The notes under the pieces were generated by a model. That model was not told the DNA's origin, did no database searches, and was given only the letters and a program-made list of their open reading frames with translations. From Chaetorhynchus papuensis (lineage: Eukaryota; Chordata; Aves; Passeriformes; Rhipiduridae), in contig VWYX01001137.1 in assembly GCA_013396525.1 (NCBI GenBank), positions 181,263-245,262 on the forward strand: DNA of 64,000 nucleotides, given 5' to 3'. This document shows positions 11,836-25,899 of this stretch, piece by piece. The first letter of the stretch is position 1; every line of letters starts with the position of its first letter. The position numbers were made by a program, and so were the translations under genes.

Positions 11836-14800
11836 AGCAACCACACAGTTATTCAAGCCCAGACTCTGCAGGATGTGCTCTGTTGGTAGGCAGAAATATT
11901 CCTCTTTTATTTGTGTAAGAGGCCTATTTAGCCTAATTAGGAAGTGCTTTGGCAATGATGAAGCAGTGTGAGCACACAGGAACGCAAAAAGCCATCTTCA
12001 CTGTACACAGATAAAGGGAAATGAGTAAATAAAATTCGGGATCCCAGAGTGGAAAGGATTATAAGCTGGCAAGAGACAGAGTTCTTATTGCTAGGTTGAT
12101 ATCCCTAATTGATATAAACATGAAGCCCTGTGCAATCTGTGGTAGTTAAAAGATACGCATCTAAATAATATTTAAATAGATTCTTGCATTTTTAAGACCC
12201 ACTGGAGTGTAATTGTATTCAACTTAATTAAATGAGCTGAAACCCCCTGATAACTGTGCTTTACTGTTCCTAAATAAAACACTTTCCAAAGAGACTTGAA
12301 GAAGCTTAGTTAAGGCGATAAAAACCCTGAGCCCAGCACCGTGAAGCTTTGCATGAGCAGTTTTGTATTTAGTTCATCTGCACGCTACCTACAGTGGTTG
12401 AGACTGTGTTAACAGTGCCATACCTCTGTTAAGAGTCAAAAGCTGGGGCTTCACTGAAGTGCTTCTGGGCAGAGCCAGCCTTTCTGGTTTCAGATTGTTT
12501 GTACGAATGTGGGGTGTCTATTTAAGCTAGCTTATTAATGCCACCCCTCTGTGCCAGCCCAGGGCACACGGTCCCTGCAGGAGTGAGGGTTTGCAGGGAT
12601 AGCACAGGCAGGCGGGATGGGCGGCACTGGTGAAGGGGAGCCTGGGCGCAGCTTCTTACGGGAGCTACAGGAAATGATTTCTTCTGCTGCTGAGATTACA
12701 GGGGGAAACATGGATTGCTGCCATGCTCGATTACAGTTGTTTCCTTTCCTGGTAAAAGACGTCCCGTCAGGAAGCGGTAGGAGTGAAGGCGAGGTTAGTC
12801 CCTGCTTATGTAGAAGTGTTGGGTGTATCCTCTAGGCTGCAAGCTGCTGAATTTCTAGCAGGAAGAAACAAAAGCAGCAGAATTTGAGAAAGCAGTTTAA
12901 ACATCAGCATTCTGGCTTTCCATAGCTGGAAGCTTGCACCTCTGTGCTTGCAATAGTAAGTCAAGGGCTGCATCTCTGGGGCACACAGTGCTCTGTGCTG
13001 ATGGGTGCCTCAGCCAAGATTGCTGATTTCCATACCTACTCCCAAAAAAAAAGGAGAGATCCTGTCATGCCTTGGTGTGCAGAGCAGTGTTTTTTCATGC
13101 TTTGTAAAAACAGAGTTTGAAGTGAAGGCAGATATTCTGAGATTTCCTTTGCCTTTTCTGAAACCTTAACGTGGACACCAGGAGAGCACCTTCCTCTTGG
13201 AAGTCAGCCTCCAGAATGGCACAAGTGGGAGTAAGTAATTGTGCTTGCTGTCACACCCAGCTTCCTCGGAGCAGGATTTCTAAATGCCGGGCTGCTCATT
13301 GCCGAGCTGGGTGATGCAAGGTGCAGTGCTGTCCCATAGTTCTTGCCATGTGAGTGCAGATGAGGTGACAGGCTCATCCAGCCATGAGAAATGTGGGGTA
13401 ACTGCATCCCTGCTGGGCTTTCCTGGTGCTGGATTTCCTTCAGACTGGGAGAGGACTGTGATCTCCTCTACTCTCTGGTAGCTGTAGCTGGGGGGAAGGT
13501 CCCATGCAGGATTTAGCTGCTGGGGGGGTAAGAAATGAGGGAAGGCATGGAGTGTTCTCCTTTACTGGTGCATCTCCAAAGCCAGTGCTGCTGGGGTTTG
13601 GTGGGCTGGGGGAAACTGCTGTCCACAGGGATGTGCCCAGGATCCTGGGCCTGGCTCTCAAAGTAAAGCAGCAAGGAGCGCACAACAGTACACTGAAGAG
13701 GCAAGGGAAAGGGGCAGGGGGGACACAGAAAGAAGGATGAGAAATTTTTTTTGAGTGAACTGTCCTTTTCTGGACAACGTATGTGCTCCTTCTGCCAGAC
13801 TGTCCAGGGGAAAAGCATAGCACAGTTTAAACTAAAGGCAGTCATACTCTCTTGCCTTGACACTTGGAAAAGTCCTTTTGTTAGTAAAACTAGCACATAA
13901 CCATTACCAAAGTTTGCTTTCTCTGAGCACCTTTAATACCTTGGGGAGATACTGTAAACAAGTCTTGCTGAGCTTACAGACTTGTCCTGAGATACTGTTG
14001 ACTACTCAGTTTGTTTTGCCTTTAAATATCCAAATATTGTTTCTTCACATGTTTTCTGTTTAGATTTTTTCAGACCATTTTAATGGTTACTCACACCTTA
14101 GTTACGTAATCCCATATATTACAGAAGATTTGGTTTTGTCATACTGTGCTGCTACTAAATGTAAGGAAAAGAGCTTTAATAAGACCTCCTTCACTATTGC
14201 AGCTGATATGGCTAACTCCCTGAAATATTTATTTCATCATCTACTTGAGATGTTTGGCTTTTGCATATCTATTTCATTAGACCCTAACTTACCTCAGATA
14301 TGAAGCCGCCCCCGTAATATATGCTAAATTTCCCAAATCTGAAACCAGAAATTCACCTCCATCTCCTTAATGGTGCTTTTATCAGATATATGTACATTTC
14401 TTAACCCTTGCCATTCTTTTGTTTACCATTTGTCTCTGCTCCAGGTCTCAGGCTAGAACCCACTGCAGCTGATGCGCATGAAGTGACAAATTTTCACTCA
14501 ATTTGAGAAAAAGTTTCATCAGACTGTGCAAAAGGAAGAGGCAGTGAGAGCAAGGGAGACAAAACTAATGAGAGGTGATATCAGGTGCAGCTATTACATG
14601 GCTTAAGGAGTTAACTTACTCTGCTTTACAAGCTGACAATGGCAACTTGTACCTGACTGCTGACCAGTATGGTGGGTAGGTGGCCGTGTAGGTATCAGAG
14701 CAGACAAGGGTTTTGAGTTACATTTTGATGAGCTTAGTGCAGAGCACCTCGGGGAAAGGAGGATAGAAGATAATATACTGTTATTAGGGAAGCTGGACAT

Positions 14801-15237
14801 TAAGGGTGCTTTGAACTAACTTTCATGAATAAAATTTGCATATATTCTTGTCTGTCAAGACCTGGTTCTACTTGTGATAAATACCGACGTTTTAAGTATG
14901 TTGGCATGTACATTTACGTAGATGCAACTTTTTTGTAACCGTGCATATATTTTTATTTTTTCGATAGAGGACTTCCTTGGTTGCAAGCTACAGAGAGGGA
15001 TCCCAGGAGTGTGCTTTCAAATTTATTTTAATTTACAGAGGGAAAAGCAGAAGTCACACTCAGAATGATTTTCCAGAAATGTTTTGTTATACCTTCTTGA
15101 CAAAGACTTTGGGGCTTTACAGTAAAAAGAGGGGATGAAAAGACTATTGTGCTACTGGTGAAGGAAATACTGTATTTGCAGATTTTTGAAAGAGTAAGGG
15201 GGTTTTTTGATGTAAAGATAAGGAAAAGTTTCGTATT

Positions 15238-15253
15238 TATATATATATATATA
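15238..15253. repeat. (TA)n microsatellite
   Basis: An uninterrupted run of about eight TA units within AT-rich intron. Confidence 0.85.
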
Positions 15254-18200
15254 AAAGAAAAAAATGCTGTGGTTTAATCTGAAATTTCTGGGTCTAGAGG
15301 GACTGCTCTGAACTCAGTGGGTTGTATCAGTTATTTCAGATAAGTGCTGCAAAATCTTTGATATCAAATTATACCATTGTGCTTTCTGCTTATTGTACAG
15401 AATCTATAACCGTTCTGGCCATGCTGCAGGGAGCTTGACACAGTAGTATCACATCTATTTTTGTAACTCTGTCTGTAAAGCCACGTAGTTTAATGACTCA
15501 ACCCTCAGATGCCATAAAAGTTAATGGAAAGCCTATTGAATTGGTCTGATCTGTATGTTCTCTTTGTTCTCACAGTGTCCGGCTGTAGAGAGGTCAAGGG
15601 AATCATGACAACTTTTCAGCATCCTCAAAAATAGCTGTTCTCAATATAAAAATGTCATGACTTGTACACTGAGTATTTTATGCCTTCTTCTGAAATCAAG
15701 GCAAGCACTGGCTGCCTGGCCTTGTACTTCTGTCTCATTCATATTTCTGACCCTGCTGACTGTCAGGACAGACTTTGAACCTGTCGTTGCATAGATAGTG
15801 GAATTGTTAACTCTGCTGAATGGAAGATTGTCCTTTCTGAGCCCTAGGAATAGAAGGGAATATTTCTCTAGCAGCTTGTTGGGTTCATTTTCAATGCAAC
15901 CATTTTGAAGCTGTGCCAGAAGCCAAAACGTCAGCCCTATTCCTAGCAGAAATACATTGGTGGCAAGGGACAGGTAAGAGGGTCAGAACTGTGGAACAGA
16001 CAGAATTATCATGAAGCTCTGCAGGTTTTCTTACAGATGCCAGTCCTCACTGTGTATTATTGTAGTAAACTGAGATGCAAGCTCTAGTCAGAGAGGTGGA
16101 TGCAGGCTTAACTCTTCTGTTTGGAAGAGGTTTGGATCTGATTTCAGTCTGCCTCCTTAGAAAGCACTGTGAAGGAACCTGGAACACAGTGTCTCAGATG
16201 AATCAGCTGTAGCCTGAAATCAGATATTAGTATATTTTGGAATGCAAGGAGTTCTGCCACGAGTCCAAGGTCGCTTAGGGAAGGATGCAAAGTTTCTCAA
16301 GCTTTTATGATTAGTAAAAATATCTAAAAAGGGCTGGCATCTTAGTCAGTTGTCCCATTAAAATCCAATCATCCCTTGCTTTCTAGCTAAGCTAGTTCTG
16401 CTTAACTTTAAACATCTCATAGGATGTGTACTATGAAGTCCTGTCAAAAACAGTGTGTTTATTAGTCACAAGTATGTTTTCCCTCAGTAGATGTTCTCAT
16501 TTCACTGCTTTTTGGTCCCTCCTCCCTCTTACCTGTCTCCCCTCCCCAAACAAGCCTGTTTGCTTTGGCCCACGTTCTGGCTTTCATTTATGTACTTCTT
16601 AGAGCTATCCAAACCAAAGGTATTATTGAAATGCAAGGTCATGTTCCACAAATTTTTAGTAGGCGTCCCTGTTAAAATCTAACTGCCAGAAATAAGCTGC
16701 TAATGTTTACAGTGACTCTCCACACAGTAGTCCTGTGTTTTCAGGCATGGAAATGGATTTTTCTCATCTTGGCCTGTGAAGGTCAGAAAACGTGCTTTTG
16801 CCAGGGCATGACTGCTGAGTGTTGTGAAAGAGCACCTTCCCTTTGCCAGTGCCATTTCCACATTCATTTATACTTTAATAGGAAAAAAAGATTGTCTTCC
16901 TTCCAGTTTCTGACCTGTTCCTAAGATCCCAGATTATGCATGTGCTGCAGTGGCTTTTAAGTTATGAACTCGTGCAGTTGCACTGTGTGCTGTCATCTGC
17001 GTTGCCATGTGCAGATGGAGACCCATCTGTCTCGCTGAACCAACAGGCTTGCAGCATCCACATCTTCTTACATTTCTGAGATTCATGCAGTTACATGAAT
17101 TTCACCCAGGGGCTGGGAGAGTGAGCACATATATCCAATAATCAAGACCTCTTTTCTGACATTCCTAATGTCTGCCAGAGTAGGAGGAGGACACGCTGGA
17201 ATACGCAGCTCTGTAATACTTTTTTCGGATTCTGAGATAGAAAAGTACAGAGTAAAATAGTTGTATTTTTGGAAGATTTTTCTAAAAATCTTGTCCTCAT
17301 AGAAATTTATGCAGAAAGTATGCGTGCTCTGCTACTGCCTAGTATTTAGATACACATGCAGGTTCATCAAATGTATTTGTTTCTTAGCAAAATCTGTTAT
17401 TCCTCCTTAGCTATTAGTGTTTTCATTTTATTATACTATTAAAATATTAATATATTTTTACTTAATTTTACAGCCAGCAGAGCTCTCTAGCAAAACATTT
17501 TTCTCTTTTACACTTTCAGATGTCAAATACAAAGGATTCTGCCAAGGCATTAAACTAACTGATGTGCAGTGACCGATAAATTCTAACTTTATAATAAGTG
17601 TCAAATTGTTCCAACTTTTCTTTGTAGTCACTCCATTAACAGGAATCCCAATGGATTCCTTTGGTATTCACATGCATATCAGAACTAATTCTTTGGGAAT
17701 TTCAGAGCAATTCATCATCTTGCTCTGTGTTTTATGATGCCAAAAAATGTTGTATGCATGCATTATAAAATGGAAATTTACGAACATACTTCACAACTGA
17801 AAATAGAAATCTGAGATAACTTCTGTTTTCATTAGACTATTAAATTTTCATTTTACATTTAACCCTTTATAAATAATGGGTTGTTTACTTTCCTGGATAT
17901 CAAAACTATTTTGTGGAAAGGTCTCAGGCAGTAGAGAAGTCTTAGGGGAAACATGTTGTAACTTTTTACCAATAAAATGTTTGGGGAATGGTTTTCCTGC
18001 TCAATATTTGTATTGCTCACAAATTTTTTTCCACCAGAGAAGATCTGTGGGATTATATAGCTGGGGCATTGCAGTTTGCATGGTAATAAACACAATTGGT
18101 GAAAAGCACTCTTCATGCTAGCGCTTTTTTTAACTGTTAAATTTGTAACAAAATGCAGAAGTTTATTATGAGGTCTTGGTTTTAAAAATGTTACTGACAG

Positions 18201-20843
18201 TTCAGAGCATTTCAGAGGCTTCTGAATTACAGATATATCAGTAAGAACAAATTTGAAAGCTATCTATTTTTTCCTTGCTCACATAGGCTGTTTCAAATAT
18301 GCAACCCATCTATATCAAAATGAGACACAGTGGTACGTAATTGAAGGCTCATTATAAATTGCATTGGCATACTATTTTTTGTATCAAACAACTGTATGCT
18401 TTTTCCTACCTGTAAAATGGCACTACTCATTTGTCTAAACCTATGGAAATTAACACTGGGTCTTAACTCTTTATGCATCATTATGAAATATTTAAAAAAC
18501 TGTTAGTATGAATGCTTTTATTGTTCTATTTTATTAATAATTCTAGAGGTTTTTTAAAACTTTTCAGACTATTCCTTTGACTCCCTTTGGAACAGAATGC
18601 ATGACTTACCTAGCTGGAGCTAATGTTTTGTGTATGAGGTTTTTTTAAATACTCTAAAACAAAATAGAAATGCAAAGCACACTCCTGGTGATTTTGTGTG
18701 AGACAGTTTAGAATTATTTGGGGAAGTTGGGGGGTCAGTTTAAAGAATAGACAAAATGCCATGGTTAAAAATTCATCTTCAGATTAGTTATACTTGTGGT
18801 TTGGTGATATCTAAAGTAGGTCTTCTCAGCCAGTATTAGTGCAGAAGAAAAATGAAGCAACTTCTCTTTTCTAAGTTTTGCCACGTTTTTAGTAGTTCTT
18901 GAAGAACAAAGGATGATGGAGGTAACCGTAGGGATCAAATATGAGGTCACATAAATCAAATATTCAATCCTTTGTTAAGTTATGGCATTTACTTACATGA
19001 AACATGAGTGGATGCTGTGGGTTGTGAGATGCTTGCTGTCTTTGGCTTGGGTTGATTTATGCATCTGTATTTCTTTTGACAAAACCAATGCTTTCTGCAT
19101 TGCCCACATGCATAAACTCATGAAAGCAGCTCTTGACCACAGACACAAATGATTCAATCGGCATTTTCCACTGCAACCTTCTGGCAAGCTGAGGAACAAA
19201 TGCAAATGTTTGTGGTTTTGTTCTAATTTTGAAGCTATGGGGCTTCAAACCCCAAAGCTGTCCACATCTAGTTAGGAGGGTGCATGCTGCCTTTGTGGAG
19301 TGGCAACTGCATAAAACTGTAGCTGCCCTTGGTCTGGTAACCCAGCAAAAGCATGTGGCAGGGCTGTAATGAGTGTGTGTGTCAGCTATCTATTCTTGTC
19401 TCTAAGATCTTGTAGGATTTTTTCATCTTTTTTTGGATTAAGCTTGTTTTCATTCGCAGCATAGCCCCCTCGTGCAAGCCCCAAGCACTGGCAACAATCC
19501 CTGCTGTCAGTCAGGCAGACTGGTGCCTGCAGCTCCGCTCCCCTGGGCACGGAGGCATTGGTGGACTGGGTCACTTGTGAATAGGCCTTTCTTTGCAGCC
19601 ACGTGCTTGCTGGCAGTGGGGCCACCCACGTTCTGCAGCCTTTAATTGGGGTGCTGCACTCGAGCTAATTTTGCTCTAGGGACAGTCAGAAGCCTTCAGC
19701 TTTGTGGAGGCTACCTTTAAAAATAGCACAGTGAACTGCACGCCAGCACAAATGAAAAATGAGCACTTGTTCAGCTGTGTTGGATCCAGCAGTGCCATTG
19801 CTGTCCTGCAAACGGTCCGTGACCACGTGTCTGAGGAGCTGTGGGCAGGTGTGGGGAGCAGCACTGGAGTGTGCCGAGATCCTCAGCTCTCTCTGGCTCT
19901 CAGCTGAGCTGAAGTTCACGATATGTTTGGATTTGGAGTATTTCAGACAATTTCAAGGTCATGAATTACCTTCAAAAATTGCACATATTTTGGAGCAGGT
20001 TTACTTTATGAAATGCATGGTTTCCAGAATTGGTGAGAGGAGATGGACTGATAGGCAGTTTTCATATTGTTCTAGTAAAGTTATGCTTTCCTGTGTTCCT
20101 CTTCTATCATTACATTTCCCACCTTCGATATTCTTAACTGGCAAGGGTTATCAAGGAATAAACAGACTCTGCCTGGAGGAGATCGTCCAAAGTGGGAATT
20201 TTTGATAACCCTTAGAGAGGGATGTTTGTTATGATTGAGTAGCTGGGATTCAGATGTCACATCGTCTCTTTGGAAGTCATACAGGTTCTCTTATTGCCCA
20301 CAGAAGTGAGCAAATGAAGGTTAAGTTTTGGGGTTGCTTTTTCAGTTTAGTGTTCATTTTTTTCCCCATCAGTGCAGCCCTGGTTATTCCTACTGAGTGT
20401 GCAAACACTGTGAAAGCAGCATGTGGGATCAGCAAGCACACCCTCAGCCACCAGAGGAGTGTCCAGTTGCACTGGGAAATTTGTAGAACTTGTGGTACAG
20501 GCAAAGAGTCCAAGTTTCTTCCCCAGCTTGTTGGGAAGTGATGGATGGCAAGGAGGTGGTTGGAGGAAGACATAGGCTTCTGCTGTGAGGAGGTAGCACC
20601 ATGGCTCCACTAGAAAGGTGTGGTAACACTGTTGTGTTCTCAAAGGTGCTGGTTTTTTCCCCATGTATACACTTGCTTAGCAGTGCAGGAGGTTGTTTGT
20701 CCAAAGGTCTGGAAAAGTCTGAAGTTCCCAGAAGTGTATTTGTGTAAGGACCCCAGTCTTCTAATGCTTGAAACATCTCCTGTGTGAGACCTTTGGCAGG
20801 TTGAGAGATAAGAATTACAATAAAAAAATATATAAGGGATGGT

Positions 20844-20854
20844 GGGGGGGGGGG
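20844..20854. repeat. Poly-G run
   Basis: Eleven consecutive G residues. It is a homopolymer prone to length error and slippage. Confidence 0.8.
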
Positions 20855-22382
20855 AGAAATTGTAGATAATATATTTAGTGTAGTTATTTTGCTTCTGCTG
20901 CTCCAACAAGTGATATGCAACCACCACGTATCCACCTGTACTGAACACAGTAGTTTTGAGAAAATGCAAGCTGTTCTAAATTTTGGGAATGTGAGCTCTG
21001 CAAAAGTTTCCAGAGAATCTGCAGAAGTTTCAGGAGATACCTGTTGTGCATGTGGAATTACACTTTAGAAGAGTAGAAAGTAGTTTTCACAGACTATGAG
21101 GCTTAATAGGCTTTCACTTTGATTTAAACTGGAATGTTTTTTCCAGTTCTCTGGAAGTGATACTTGATTAGAGCAAACCTACCTCTTCAGCATAGTCCAG
21201 AACCCTGGGAGTGGGACCATGTGCTTATTTCCAAGTAACAACAGCTTCAGTAAGGTGTGGTTACTAATTAAGAGTTCCTCCTAGCTCATATGCTATAACT
21301 CAACCTTACAATTTATGTATATTATTAGCATTATTATTTTTTCATTATTTCTCTATTGCTTAGCTTTTTCTTAATAATCAAGACATAAATTTATATTTAC
21401 ATGTGTGCATCTATTAAAGGAAGCAATGAAATGATAGTCTGCAATGTATTCTTGTTTTTCTCTCAGGATAGGCACAGAGAGCAGGTTGTTGCCTTCTAAA
21501 GAATGTGTACAGTAACACGCATGCTCTTTCATAAGTTAGACAAATAGGGACACAAGATTATTCCATCCCATCTTTTGGACCTATTTTAAGTGTGTGCATA
21601 TTGTACCTGCCCACCCCCTCACCTCACAGCTGCAGCATATATATCTGATCTTTAGAAAGGTTTCTCATGACACTTAAAATCCAGCCTATTTATTGGGGTT
21701 TTTTGTTCTCGTTTTCTTCAGTCATCATTTTTAAAGTATGAATTTGGACTGTAATTACAAATTATTACAATTAGATTTCTGGCTGCAGCCATTTTATTAG
21801 CATGTAGCAATACTGCCCTGCAAAGCAGACATTTGGGACTCAGCAAACCATGTTTCCACCTCCAGTACATTTTAAAAGACCAACTGGCAGAGTGTCTTTG
21901 TGTGTGTCATTGTTTGCAGTCTGGCTGATTCGGTGTATTGGCAAGAGATGTAATGGTTTTAGTTGCTGTTAGTCGTTGTCACAAAGCAGGGCTACTCTCA
22001 GTGAAATGTGTGTGATGACTGGCTCTTGGAAGAGTGGGCAGCTGCTTGGGAAAACCAGGTGCAATATGAGTATATGTTGGTGGGAGGGAATTGAGGCAGA
22101 TAGTGCCTGGGGATAAGTTGTTCCACCGCTGTGCATTGCAGTCCCTGCCTTCTTTCTCTCTGTAGGAATTAACAAAGTCCCACCTGATTGTGAGGAGCTG
22201 TTCTGGTACTGCAGTTCCCAACTTTCTTGCTGTTAGCGTGCTCTCGGATAGGGATGGAGAGGATGACCTGAGCACAATGTGCTGGCTGTGCTGCAGGGAG
22301 GGAGTTTCCTTCAGAGTTGTGGTGCTACCTTTAAATTAGGATTTTAAAATTGATCACCCTGTTCTCTTTGTCTTCCCTGTAG

Positions 22383-22511
22383 GACGGGTCACTGGGAAAT
22401 ATTGATGATCTGGCACAGCAGTATGCAGACTACTATAACACCTGCTTCACAGATGTGTGTGAGAGGATGGAAGAGCTGCGCAAGAGGAGGGTTTCCCAAG
22501 ACCTTGATTTG
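22383..22511 (+). CDS. SASH1: SASH1 coding exon (probable exon 2), N-terminal segment
   Basis: A 129-nt, 43-codon exon in phase 0 at both ends. It is bounded by a pyrimidine-rich tract ending in AG at 22381-22382 and a GTATGT donor at 22512. The peptide opens DGSLGNIDDLAQQYADYYNT and closes RKRRVSQDLDL. It matches the N-terminal region of vertebrate SASH1 as I recall it, with only conservative changes (for example CFTD for CFSD, DLDL for DLEV). SASH1 is a large cytoplasmic scaffold (about 1,250 residues in human) with SLY, SH3 and SAM domains further C-terminal. It is linked to TLR4 signalling, cell adhesion and pigmentation. The segment is rich in acidic and aromatic residues followed by a basic RKRR cluster, and looks helical. 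The preceding exon is not in the window. Confidence 0.96.
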
Positions 22512-23019
22512 GTATGTAGAAAAGTTACGACTTTATTAAATAATTGCCATTCATGCTCCAGATGAAGAATCAATGTTACAGCTTGAAGAGTTCTACCCAG
22601 GGAAATAACTCTACGTGGTTGTGTTCACGCATGCAAACGTTTCAGCCAACTCAATTAAACACTTGGAATTAGCTGGATTAGATTTTTTCTAGGTATTTGT
22701 TATGATTCATTAAGCCTTGGAGTCTGCATTTCTTATTTCTTCTTTAATTAGAGTACTCTTTGCTTGCATACATTTGGTTGCAATCCTCAACTCTCAGAGG
22801 CAAGATACTGTCTGATGAAAGCATCGTTTCCTTGCTCCAAGATGCTCCCAATGTGAGTGCAGTGAAACTGTGCTGGTTTTTAGTTGCACTGTGCAAACTG
22901 TAAAGTGGTTCTTCTCAGGAGTCCGGGGTGCAAAAACTGGTTCCAGGCTCCCAAATGTAAGCATTTCTGCGAATCCCTTTCCATTCTTGTGCATTATAGA
23001 ACCTGTAGCAGGCGACTGT
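22512..23019. other. SASH1 intron start, unique DNA
   Basis: This begins with the GTATGT splice donor at 22512 and opens the 36,492-bp intron that ends at 59003. No other feature was seen in this first stretch. Confidence 0.7.
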
Positions 23020-23290
23020 GAGTCACAGAGCCTTTGAGGATGGAAGGGACCTCAGGAGGTCCCTAATCCAGCATTCAGCTCAAAGCATCGTCAACAGTGA
23101 ATTCAAACCAGGTTGCTCAGGGCTTTATCTGATTGAGTTTGAAGACCTCCAAGGATGGAGACTTGCACCATCTCTGAGAAACCTGTTAATACTGCTTTGC
23201 TGTCTTCATTGTGAACTTCTTTTTTTAAATTATATTCTGTGAGATCCTCCCCATGGCAATTTATACCTGTTGTTCTCATGCCACACACCT
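23020..23290 (-). mobile_element. Old CR1 LINE fragment, antisense
   Basis: The plus strand reads as a diverged reverse-complement CR1 tail: 'gagtcacagagcctttgagg', 'atggaagggacctcaggagg', then 'ccaggttgctcagggcttta', 'gaagacctccaaggatggag' and 'aaacctgttaatactgcttt'. The order agrees with the older CR1 copy at 2625-2870, suggesting a related subfamily. It is heavily mutated and the right edge is uncertain. Confidence 0.8.
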
Positions 23291-25899
23291 TTTTGATAAC
23301 CTCCCCACTGGTGCCAGGAGATCATCTTGAAACTGTCTTTTCTGACAGCTGAATCTCCCAACTTTCCTTGCATGGCAGGGGCACAAGTCCTTGAGAATAC
23401 CTTGGTAACAGGTGTACCCGATGATGTAGATTATTTAAGGTTACTTTCTTTTTGGGATTCCAGGATAGCAACTGAGAGGCTTCCAGAGGTTGTAGAGACT
23501 ACAAACTTCAGTTACACAATTAATGGCTGCAGAATCAAGGCAGGGAGTCATCCTCTGCCCCACTGAAGTTTGTTAGTTCCTTTTTTATTTTTAAATGGAG
23601 AAAAAGCAAATGTATTTTGCAGATCTGTTGCTGCCAAGAAGTTCCAAGAGTTAAACAAAAGGCTATTGCAGGAAATCCTTTTGTAGACAGACCCTTGAGG
23701 CTTCTGTGCTGAGAAGCTGATGGCACAGAATTGTGGTTCTTGTGAAAACCCCCATGCTTGGCAGGCCTGGTATTCTCGGTAGCTGTTGTCAGCAATGAAA
23801 CCCCCTTTCCTGGTGCTCCTGGAAGGCAGCTCCTGTGCTGGGTAATGGGGTGTGCCTTATGGCGGGAGAGGACTCCCTTCCATTTAGACAGATGGGCCTA
23901 ATTTGGCTCCCTTCGCTTCTGAAGCTGCAGAAGCCAGGCTGGAGAAAGCCATGTGAGCTTAATTAACTCACATCAAAGGTGCGGATCTTCACGCTGGTTT
24001 AAATAGATGTGAGCTAACCCAAGACAGACCATCGAGTCATTCATTCTACTCCAGAGAAACTAGTCAGAGAAAGTGGCTGTGTGAAAAACAGCCTGGAAAT
24101 TCCTCTTCAGTGGCTCTGATATTGAGTTTGCTTACTCCAGTGGTCCAGTGATGACTTCTTGAACTATCAGGTCAGAGAGAAGACAATGCAATTGAACATT
24201 AAATTAGTGCTCCATTTTTGCTACATCTGTCACACTTATAATACAGTTTCTAGACATAAGGTAGCCATTCTGCTGATAACATATGAGACTGTAGATATTA
24301 GCTCACTTGCCCAACACCAGCATCCAAACAGTGCTGACTGCAGCTGAAACTTGCTGTCATCAATAAACAGGCAGGCTTGACTTAGGTAGGGGGAAATGAC
24401 CATGCAGACCAGAATGTGATTTCAGTGTGATAGAGTATTGTGTTGATGATCTGCTGCACAAACAGGAGTTGGTTTAAACAGCAGAGCTGCTGAAGTTACT
24501 GTAGAAGTGCTAATGTGAAAGACAGAACAGAAGAGTGGCTCATTTGTTGTGGTGTTTTTCCTCTCTTTACGCCCTGAGGAAAGGTAGTGTATTGGCAGAT
24601 GTTTGGGGATAGTGAATGGGGAGTAATGCTGGGGGAAATTCCAGCTTCATAGCACATCCCAGATGTGCTAAGATAGCAAAAAAAAAAAAAAAAAAAAGCA
24701 CCAGGTAGCAAATATATGCATCTCCAAAATTTTTATGCACCAGTATTGTTGGGCTGTTAGTCTAGCCTGACCTTGCTCTGCCATACGTTGCTCTTCTAGC
24801 AGGGATGAGGAAGGCAGTGCTGTCTATGCACCCTCTCTTCCCAGCAGTGGGGTTGTGCCAGAGCTGGAGATGGGCAGTGTATCAGCTCTTCCTCCCCTCC
24901 CCAGTGGTCTTCTCCCCCTCTTCAGTGAAGTGAACAGAGCAGAGCTGAAATGAATGGAGTGTTAGTGCAGATTTTCAGGGGTTTGCTGGAGCGACACTTA
25001 CTGAATCCGTATGAAAATGCAGTATGAGTGCATAATAATACTTAGCAGAAACATAAAAGGTTAGGTTGCTGCCTTCACTGAATGCTCTGAACAAAGAGAA
25101 AAGAGCAGGTCACCCCATGGGTCGAGGTGTCCTCTAAACCCTGCACAGAGAGGCCCTGTCAGGAGGAGCAATGTAATAACAAAGACATGCCTGAGCTGGC
25201 AGAGCTTTGGCAGGAACATGTATTTAGCACTGGCTCGCCCAGACTGCCCTTTGTAGCATGTCCACTGGAAGGACAGAAATATGGACTGTTTATTGCTGCT
25301 TCTGTACCCTTTGAAATAATTTTAAGCTGTTTGGGCGCAAGTGTTGATATCTTGATTGTATTTTGTACTTTCTAATCAGCTCTCCAGCCTTTCCTGTCAG
25401 ACCATGGCCATTTCAGTCTAGATATCCTGCTCTGAAATTGAATTTTTTAAAAAATCACTTGGTAAAATTGTTTGGGAAAGCAGCATATCTTGTAACAAAA
25501 CAGTGGGTGCAGATGGAGCTGAACACAGTATTTTTCCAAATGGTAATGCTGTCAAGGATTGTTAGTTGTCCCTAAACACGGTAACTGCTTTTTGTGTTTG
25601 GAATTTTGCCTATGTTTTTATAATGGAGAATGTGCTTGGGTTTGGACACTAATGTTTGTGAACAGCATGGGAGTTGCCCACATTTCCTAGCATTTGGCCT
25701 ATTCCTGTACACCATGTGGGCTTTTGGCTGAGGAAAAACTGCAGGTGGAGTAGATAGAGTGGCTTTTCAGGCCCATAATGAATGTATCACTGGTAATATT
25801 GAGGTGGACATCTGCTAAAATGCAGTTATGGCCAGAGAAGTGACTCTGTGAGGATGGTATTTTGTAACTGTTCATATGACATTCTTATTTTTAAATTGG
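23291..25899. other. SASH1 intronic unique DNA
   Basis: No exon or RNA gene was recognised. It holds a 20-A homopolymer at 24678-24697. Confidence 0.55.
24678..24697. repeat. Poly-A run (20 A)
   Basis: Twenty consecutive A residues. No SINE or processed pseudogene is recognisable directly upstream, so it is treated as a simple homopolymer. Confidence 0.8.

Larger units (their letters stand above)
11836..22382. other. SASH1 intronic unique DNA upstream of the exon
   Basis: About 10.5 kb without a recognised gene. It contains (TA)n near 15238, an 11-G run at 20844-20854, and the modestly GC-richer patch 12540-13800. ORFs up to 163 codons (for example - strand 20444-20935) show no domain and low-complexity composition. 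The last bases form the polypyrimidine tract and AG acceptor (22381-22382) of the next exon. Confidence 0.55.

Noticed and set aside
20444..20935. 163-codon ORF on the - strand
   Set aside because: It crosses a poly-G/poly-C run and AT-rich intron and shows no family resemblance.
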